A DNA stretch of 10,123 nucleotides from Synergistaceae bacterium (GTDB lineage: Bacteria; Synergistota; Synergistia; Synergistales; Aminobacteriaceae): NCBI GenBank assembly GCA_017447325.1, contig JAFSNU010000028.1, positions 1 through 10,123 of the forward strand, in the 5' to 3' direction. This document shows, piece by piece, positions 5,595 through 10,123 of this stretch. The notes beneath the pieces were generated by a model that was not told the origin of the DNA, made no database searches, and saw only the letters and a list, made by a program, of their open reading frames with translations. Numbering within the stretch: position 1 is the first letter of the stretch; each line of letters begins with the position of its first letter. Made by a program: the position numbers and the translations under genes.

Positions 5595-7124
5595 TTAAAT
5601 ATTGCCCGCGAGATTTTTAAGAGCGAGCCTGTCGATCTTGCCGTTAGTGTTCTGCGGCAATTTTTCCATGTGTATAAATAAATTCGGGATCATATAATTG
5701 GGAAACACGCTCTTTAAAGCTATTCTAAAATCTTTATCAGAAATTATATTATTATTATTCTCGTAATATAATACAATCTCTTTTTTATTATAATTATAGA
5801 CGGCGCAGCAATATTTAACGAGCTTTAAATCATTTTCGATAACATGCTCAATCTCGCAAAGCTCAATTCTATAGCCCATATGCTTTATCAAGCTGTCCTT
5901 GCGGCCTTTAAACATAATATTGCCGTCCTCGCGAGTATAAACTATATCGCCCGTTCTATAAATCAATTCAGGATAACTTTTATTCAGCGGATTTTGCGTA
6001 AAAGCTGCTAAAGTCTTTTCAGGATTATTATAATAACCCATTGCAAGCGACGTTCCGCGCACACACAATTCGCCCTCTTCGCCCGCGCCGCATATTTTAT
6101 TATTTTCATTTAAAATTAATACATCAGTATTTTTATACGGCTTGCCTATGGGCAGCGGCTCGTTTTCAGGCGGTCTTGAATTTATCTCGTACAGCGTGCA
6201 GTCAAGCGTAATCTCTATAGGCCCGTACAAATTAGCGAATTTAGCATTAAATAAATTATCATACCAGTATAAAAACTGCTTAGTCGGAAATACTTCGCCG
6301 GCGAACCAGATTAATTTTAAATATTCAAGCTTCACTTGCTCAAGCAATTTCATATTCGCGATATTCACCATAATCGACGGCACCCAAAATATAAAATTAA
6401 CTTTATTTAAATTTAAAGCCTCTAATAGCTTGACTGGGAACGACGCGAGAAAAGCGTCAAGCAATATTAAACGCGACCCGTAAAGCATCAGCATGCACAG
6501 CTCAAAATCAAAAATATCAAAAACTATCGGCGACAGCGAGCCTATAATTTCCGTCCCGTTAAAATTAAATTTCTCGCCCGAGCAAGCCATAAAGTCAAAA
6601 AAACTCCTGTGATTTAAAACTACACCCTTAGGCGTGCCAGTTGACCCGGACGTGTTAATTATGCACATCGGATCGGTGTCGATAATTTTATCAAGCCTGG
6701 CCTTAAGCTCTTTATAATTTATATTAATATTATTAAAATCAATCTCGTCAATTAAAATAATTTTAATATCTATATTTTCAATAATATCTTTATATTTATT
6801 GCTGGTTATAATTAAACTCGGCTTGATTAAATCTAAAATATTTATTAATCTTTCGCGCGGAGTTTTCACGTCGAGATTCATAAACACATTAGCCGAATAT
6901 AAAATTCCCAGATCAGCAATTACAGCATTAATCTCTTTCGGCAATAAGACAGCAACCGGCTTATTAAACGCGCCTTCAGCTTTATTAATAATTAAACAGC
7001 CTAAAGCCTGAGCCTTGGCTTTCAGCTCGTTAAACGCGATATTTTCGGCGTTATGCGTCACTGCAATTTTATTAAAATTTAATTCAACAGTCTTTTCAAA
7101 GCTGTTAATAAAATTGATATTCAA
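5595..7124 (-). CDS. Second DltA-like adenylating (AMP-forming) carrier-protein ligase
   Basis: A 509-residue paralogue of the ligase on the other side of the carrier gene. Motifs: TSGSTGTPKG (158-167), SPIVFDIFDFE (about 198-208), FAGEVFP (274-280), NLYGPIEIT (298-306), GELCVRGTSL, YRTGDI (389-394), GRKD (407-410), GYRIELCEIE (417-426) and NGKID with Lys496. Departures from the consensus are Ile303 for the Thr of YGPTE and Cys423 for the Gly of ELGEIE. The substrate pocket (IFDFELCM) differs from the DltA-like NSVLDIY of its paralogue, so it probably activates a different acid or has reduced activity. I read a TTG start, preceded by AGGAG (7141-7137) at 12 nt, because no in-frame ATG fits. 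It follows the inserted rpn gene by 39 nt. Confidence 0.92.
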   Translation of the reverse strand: MNINFINSFEKTVELNFNKIAVTHNAENIAFNELKAKAQALGCLIINKAEGAFNKPVAVLLPKEINAVIADLGILYSANVFMNLDVKTPRERLINILDLIKPSLIITSNKYKDIIENIDIKIILIDEIDFNNININYKELKARLDKIIDTDPMCIINTSGSTGTPKGVVLNHRSFFDFMACSGEKFNFNGTEIIGSLSPIVFDIFDFELCMLMLYGSRLILLDAFLASFPVKLLEALNLNKVNFIFWVPSIMVNIANMKLLEQVKLEYLKLIWFAGEVFPTKQFLYWYDNLFNAKFANLYGPIEITLDCTLYEINSRPPENEPLPIGKPYKNTDVLILNENNKICGAGEEGELCVRGTSLAMGYYNNPEKTLAAFTQNPLNKSYPELIYRTGDIVYTREDGNIMFKGRKDSLIKHMGYRIELCEIEHVIENDLKLVKYCCAVYNYNKKEIVLYYENNNNIISDKDFRIALKSVFPNYMIPNLFIHMEKLPQNTNGKIDRLALKNLAGNI

Positions 7125-7136
7125 CTTTAATTAAAA

Positions 7137-7141
7137 CTCCT
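7137..7141 (-). promoter_or_regulatory. Ribosome binding site fixing a TTG start
   Basis: AGGAG on the minus strand, 12 nt before TTG at 7124-7122. It supports the unusual TTG initiation of the second adenylating enzyme, as no in-frame ATG lies nearby. Confidence 0.55.
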
Positions 7142-7163
7142 AATCTTTATTTAATTATTAAAT

Positions 7164-7376
7164 CTATTTAGCAGCATTCATCTTAGCTAAAAACTCTGAC
7201 TCGCTGATATTTATAGACATAGCGGCGTCAGAGACTGAAAGCAGCTTTTTACTTACCAAATCGAAAAGCATTTTAACACGTCCTTCAATAAGCCCTTCTG
7301 CTCTGCCTTCTGCTCTGCCTTCTGCTCTGCCTTCCGCCTTGCCCTCGAGCCTTATCTTATTCATAATATTGCTCAT
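7164..7376 (-). CDS. Candidate intragenic small protein RpnS (70 aa) inside the second rpn gene
   Basis: An in-frame ATG at 7376-7374 (Met206, MSNIMNKIRLEG) is preceded by AAAGGAG (7391-7385) with an 8-nt spacer, a near-ideal ribosome binding site. The product would contain the AEGR repeats and the final helical domain but no nuclease residues. Position, spacer and Met-Ser start equal those of the other two rpn sequences here. By analogy with E. coli RpnS it may neutralise the full-length nuclease. Inferred, not demonstrated. Confidence 0.55.
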   Translation of the reverse strand: MSNIMNKIRLEGKAEGRAEGRAEGRAEGLIEGRVKMLFDLVSKKLLSVSDAAMSINISESEFLAKMNAAK

Positions 7377-7991
7377 CTTTCTTACTCCTTTCGGATCTTC
7401 TTTAAAATAACGAGTTCTGTCAGCTAAAAGTTTATAATTCATGTCGTCCGGCTTTGTACAGAAAAAATCGTGCATTAATTTGCCTATCGGAGTTGCCTCA
7501 TCCTTTAAAGCTCCGTTCACATATACAATATGCGATCCGTCGCCGAAATAACCGCCAGTCTCATTTATACGGCGGTCAATCGTATAAACAGGCAGTCCCA
7601 GCTTTAAAGCGTCTTTTTCTGTTATAAATATTATCCAAGCTTCACGCAGTTTTGAGAACGGCTCTCGATTTTTCAAGCTCCACGTATCAAGCATACTGCT
7701 GTGAAAACGCGCACGTCTTGGATCAGCGCCTCTGTTGTCCCGCTGCAGCTCAATATCATAAGACTTGCCCTCGCTGTCATTAGCGTAAATATCAAGCCAC
7801 ACAGAACGCTTAGGGCCTTTTAACAACTTTTGCACATGCGAACGGCTGACTTTTAAATCCGGCTTGTTCAAAATTATTTGCAGCACAATCTCAACGCACG
7901 GCAAATCTGTAAAGCAGATATTCATAAAATCATCGTCAATTAATCTCAGCTGCTTTATAAGCTCTATATTGCTGACGCGCTTTACCGACAA
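7164..7991 (-). CDS. Rpn-family PD-(D/E)XK nuclease / putative transposase, within the biosynthetic cluster
   Basis: A 275-residue Rpn nuclease. Opening LIDDDFMNICF and PCVEIVLQIIL match the other copy. The nuclease core is SVWLDIYANDS (Asp67) and YDIELQ (Glu81, Gln83), followed by RRARFHSSMLD and WIIFITEKD. Residues 217-238 are an EGKAEGRAEG-type repeat from 12-bp tandem repeats, a charged helical linker before the last 37 residues. A TTG start at 7991-7989 is supported by GAGGTG with a 7-nt spacer; the nearby ATG is in the wrong frame and stops early. The gene lies between a reductase and a ligase, spaced 43 and 39 nt, in the same direction and visibly less AT-rich, so it looks like an insertion that spared co-transcription. 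Family certain; effect on the cluster unknown. Confidence 0.92.
   Translation of the reverse strand: MSVKRVSNIELIKQLRLIDDDFMNICFTDLPCVEIVLQIILNKPDLKVSRSHVQKLLKGPKRSVWLDIYANDSEGKSYDIELQRDNRGADPRRARFHSSMLDTWSLKNREPFSKLREAWIIFITEKDALKLGLPVYTIDRRINETGGYFGDGSHIVYVNGALKDEATPIGKLMHDFFCTKPDDMNYKLLADRTRYFKEDPKGVRKMSNIMNKIRLEGKAEGRAEGRAEGRAEGLIEGRVKMLFDLVSKKLLSVSDAAMSINISESEFLAKMNAAK
7294..7341 (-). repeat. 12-bp tandem repeat encoding AEGR units
   Basis: Three perfect copies of ccttctgctctg (plus strand 7294-7329) and one imperfect copy (7330-7341). The unit length is a multiple of three, so copy-number change lengthens or shortens the Rpn linker (AEGR per unit) without breaking the frame. Such EGR-rich linkers are common in this family. 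Confidence 0.9.
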
Positions 7992-8003
7992 TAAACATCA
8001 CCT
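7985..8003 (-). promoter_or_regulatory. Ribosome binding site deciding the TTG start of the second rpn gene
   Basis: GAGGTG lies 7 nt before TTG 7991-7989 on the minus strand. The overlapping ATG, closer to the SD, opens a different frame that stops after about 17 codons, so TTG is the real start. Confidence 0.6.
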
Positions 8004-8034
8004 CGATATTATTATAATTTATAATTATTAATAT

Positions 8035-8802
8035 TTAAGCTTTTCGTTCAGTTATATTTATAGTCCTGCCGCCGTCTATAACAATTTGCTGACCAGTTAT
8101 CCAGCGCGATTTCTCAGACAATAAAAATTCAACAGCTGGAACAATATCAGCAGGCGTTCCAATTCCCAGCGGGTAATTTTTATTAAATTCAGACGCAATA
8201 TTAATATCATCAAAAATATCAGCCGTCATAGCTGTCCGCATTCCGCCGGGTAATATCGAATTTACACGCACTGACGGCGCAAGCTCGACAGCTAAATTTC
8301 TCATAAGACCGTCAAGTGCAGATTTCGAAGAACCATACGCGCAAAACGCCGCAGCTCCGCGATCGCTTATATTGCTTGATATAAATACTACAGAATTTAA
8401 ATTTTTACCGTTAAATTTTTTAGACGCTAAAATTTTTACAATCATACAGGGCACAAATACATTGACTGCATAAACTTCATTTAACGAATTTAACGACAAA
8501 GATCTTAAAGGCAGCATCTTCATAACTCCGGCGCAATGTACAAAAGCTTCAAATTCAATTTCAATGCTGCGCTCAAGCCTTATATTCTTTATAAATTCTA
8601 CAAAATTTAATTCTAAATCATTAATAAGCGATAAATCATAAGGCCATAAAATAATATCGCTTGTCGATTTACAAAGACTTTTGGTCTCCTCAAGCCTTTC
8701 AATATTTCTGGCGTTTAAAATTAAATTTCTGCTCTCAGATAAATAAATTGCCGTCTCGCGCCCTAATCCGGATGACGCGCCTGTAATAAGAGTATATTTC
8801 AT
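8035..8802 (-). CDS. Short-chain dehydrogenase/reductase (FabG-like), probable NADP(H) type
   Basis: A 255-residue classical SDR with a Rossmann fold. Visible: TGASSGLG (7-14) cofactor loop, HCAG (89-92) in place of NNAG, Asn114, Ser143 in FISS, catalytic Tyr156-x-x-x-Lys160 (YGSSK), PGG (185-187) and the C-terminal WITGQQIVIDGG. At the end of the second strand it has NARN, with Arg32 where NADP-dependent enzymes carry a basic residue, so NADPH is likely. It probably reduces a 3-oxo group made by the ketosynthases, or a sugar or alcohol. An AAAGG lies 12 nt before the ATG. The upstream SDR is its paralogue (both carry HCAG and PLR) 37 nt away. The precise substrate cannot be told. Confidence 0.92.
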   Translation of the reverse strand: MKYTLITGASSGLGRETAIYLSESRNLILNARNIERLEETKSLCKSTSDIILWPYDLSLINDLELNFVEFIKNIRLERSIEIEFEAFVHCAGVMKMLPLRSLSLNSLNEVYAVNVFVPCMIVKILASKKFNGKNLNSVVFISSNISDRGAAAFCAYGSSKSALDGLMRNLAVELAPSVRVNSILPGGMRTAMTADIFDDINIASEFNKNYPLGIGTPADIVPAVEFLLSEKSRWITGQQIVIDGGRTINITERKA

Positions 8803-8839
8803 ATATTTATCATGCCTTTAATTTAAAATTTTAAAAATT

Positions 8840-9604
8840 TTATTGCGCCGTAAATCCGCCGTCAATATTAAATACCGCGCCTGTTGTCCACTTTGACGCG
8901 TCAGATAATAAAAACGCAATACCATTTGCAATGTCCAAAGCCTCGCCCCAGCCTAATAAATGCATGGCCTCTATTTTGTCAGAATATTTATCATCAAATA
9001 ATAAATTTACTTTATCAGCCATATTAGTCTTGATAAAGCCCGGTGCTATGCAATTAACCCGTATTTTCTTAGGCGCAAGCTCTACTGCTAAAGACTTCGT
9101 CATCCCAATAACAGCAGCCTTACTTATAGCATACGCTGCGTTGCACGAAGAGCCAACAAGCCCATATACGCTTGATATAAAAACTATTGCGCAAATTCTA
9201 TCAGCTTTATATATTCCCCGCCCTGAAAATATTTTCGCAAGATTTAATCCTGCCTGAACATTTATTTTCTGCACTTTTTCGTAAGCCTGATTTGTTAAAG
9301 CTCTAAGCGGTACAACGCTTGGAATTCCTGCGCAATGCACAAGCCCGTCAAAACCATCTTCAAAATAGTTTTGCTTTGACGATGCTATAACTGATTTTAA
9401 ATTATCAAAATCCGTCAGGTCGCATGATATATTAACTGCATTATCTATATTGCCAAAATTTTTATTTAATAATTCTTCGTTCACATCAAGCAATAATAAT
9501 TTTGCGCCGAGTTCATGCAGTAATAAAGCAGTCTCCATTCCAATTCCTGAGGCTGCGCCGGTAACAATAAAATTTTTTCCGGCAAGATTAAATAAATTTC
9601 TCAT
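8840..9604 (-). CDS. Short-chain dehydrogenase/reductase (FabG-like), probable NAD(H) type
   Basis: A 254-residue classical SDR: TGAASGIG (15-22), HCAG (90-93), Asn115, Ser144/145 in FISS, catalytic Tyr158 and Lys162 in YAISK, PGF (188-190) and the ending TTGAVFNIDGG. Strand two ends in LLLLDVN with Asp40, which in classical SDRs favours NAD(H). Its neighbour has an Arg there, so the pair may use different cofactors and work in different directions or on different substrates. The ATG overlaps the upstream KAS III stop as ATGA (9604-9601), so the two are translationally coupled and probably act in sequence: condensation, then 3-keto reduction. Confidence 0.93.
   Translation of the reverse strand: MRNLFNLAGKNFIVTGAASGIGMETALLLHELGAKLLLLDVNEELLNKNFGNIDNAVNISCDLTDFDNLKSVIASSKQNYFEDGFDGLVHCAGIPSVVPLRALTNQAYEKVQKINVQAGLNLAKIFSGRGIYKADRICAIVFISSVYGLVGSSCNAAYAISKAAVIGMTKSLAVELAPKKIRVNCIAPGFIKTNMADKVNLLFDDKYSDKIEAMHLLGWGEALDIANGIAFLLSDASKWTTGAVFNIDGGFTAQ
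9601..9604 (-). promoter_or_regulatory. ATGA stop/start overlap between KAS III and SDR
   Basis: TGA of the ketosynthase and ATG of the reductase share two bases. This shows translational coupling and supports one operon. Confidence 0.9.
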
Positions 9605-10123
9605 ACTTCAAAACCTTCTTCAAAATATTCATCAGTAAATATAGGCGCAAGCACATCAGCTTTATTTATTTTAAAATCTGCAAGCCCCCAAGACAAGCCA
9701 ACGCCAAATCCTGAAGTAATCAAATGCAAATTTTCTTGCACGCCTTCACGACCGCATAAGTCAACAATTCCAAGCGGCACAGACGCTCCGCTCGTGTTGC
9801 CGTATCTATTAATAGACACTGGCATTTTTTCAGCCGGAATTTTTAATTTCTTAGCGAGCGTCTTTAATATCATTAAATTTGCCTGATGCAAGACGCAATA
9901 ATCATAATCATCAATACTGCAATTATTTTCACTAAAAAATTCTTTAAACATCTTAGGCACTTTAGTTATAGTGAAAATAAAAACATCATCGCCGCTCATG
10001 TGATACGTTAAACCGTCCTCGCTGACTCGCTTATAACCGTCAAAAAATCTTTCGCCTGGCACTGGATGCATTAAAGCTTTATAACCTGAGCCGTCAGATT
10101 TAACTATACCTTTTATACCCCCC
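9601..10123 (-). CDS. 3-oxoacyl-ACP synthase III (KAS III / FabH-like), 5' end outside window
   Basis: The C-terminal half of a second KAS III. The open frame continues to the right edge, 17 codons before the first visible Met at 10071, so the true start and the catalytic Cys lie outside. Visible are the His in CVLHQANLMI and the Asn in YGNTSGASVP, both closer to the housekeeping HQAN and GNTSAAS patterns than the other copy, plus ITSGFGVGLSWGLADF at the C-terminus. SDGSG and GERF fit the loop region of the family. The stop overlaps the next SDR start by 4 nt (ATGA). The right edge is a run of at least six G on the coding strand. It probably performs the first condensation of the cluster. Confidence 0.9.
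   Translation of the reverse strand, partial: GGIKGIVKSDGSGYKALMHPVPGERFFDGYKRVSEDGLTYHMSGDDVFIFTITKVPKMFKEFFSENNCSIDDYDYCVLHQANLMILKTLAKKLKIPAEKMPVSINRYGNTSGASVPLGIVDLCGREGVQENLHLITSGFGVGLSWGLADFKINKADVLAPIFTDEYFEEGFEV

Noticed and set aside
7152..8031. Identical 10-mer taattattaa on both sides of the second rpn gene (7152-7161 and 8022-8031), as a target-site duplication
   Set aside because: It is pure A/T, and the same 10-mer also occurs inside the KAS III gene (3660-3669), so chance is enough to explain it.
8803..8839. Palindromic A/T run between the two SDR genes as a terminator
   Set aside because: The inverted repeat is only A and T with no G/C stem, and the genes on both sides look co-transcribed.
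1..10123. CRISPR array, tRNA, rRNA or insertion-sequence ends
   Set aside because: I saw no spaced repeats, no cloverleaf-like or rRNA sequence, and no terminal inverted repeats around the rpn genes.

Overview
This is an AT-rich stretch (about one third G+C by eye) in which every recognisable gene lies on the minus strand, so transcription runs from the right edge to the left. Very A/T-biased codons, short AT-rich spacers, several TTG starts, PD-(D/E)XK 'Rpn' nuclease genes and a decayed kinase-like gene suggest a low-GC bacterium carrying a plastic accessory region. I cannot name the phylum. There are no tRNA, rRNA or CRISPR features, and no protein shows a signal peptide or membrane segment.

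From about 10123 down to 1871 lies a biosynthetic cluster, in transcription order: a KAS III (FabH-type) ketosynthase cut by the right edge; two FabG-like short-chain dehydrogenases (the first overlaps the KAS stop by ATGA); an inserted Rpn nuclease gene; a DltA-like adenylating enzyme; a stand-alone acyl/peptidyl carrier protein; a second DltA-like adenylating enzyme; a complete KAS III; and a GNAT-like acyltransferase. This set suggests that an amino or carboxylic acid is activated, loaded on the carrier, possibly condensed and keto-reduced, and passed to an acceptor. The final product is not visible. The second adenylating gene carries twelve consecutive C at codons 8-12. Gain or loss of one base closes its frame within about 30 codons, so the cluster may be phase-variable.

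The left part (1-1870) is degraded and mobile in character: a kinase-like pseudogene that keeps its glycine-rich loop, two unidentified coding-like remnants, a complete Rpn nuclease gene, and directly behind it, in frame after its stop codon, the start of a second, diverged Rpn tail.

All three Rpn sequences (two full genes and one tail) have a strong Shine-Dalgarno sequence exactly 8 nt before an internal ATG at the same place in the protein. This matches the E. coli arrangement in which a full-length toxic nuclease (RpnL) is restrained by a small protein (RpnS) made from inside the same gene. The main points of interest are these intragenic starts, the spare tail, and the poly-C tract in a carrier-loading enzyme.
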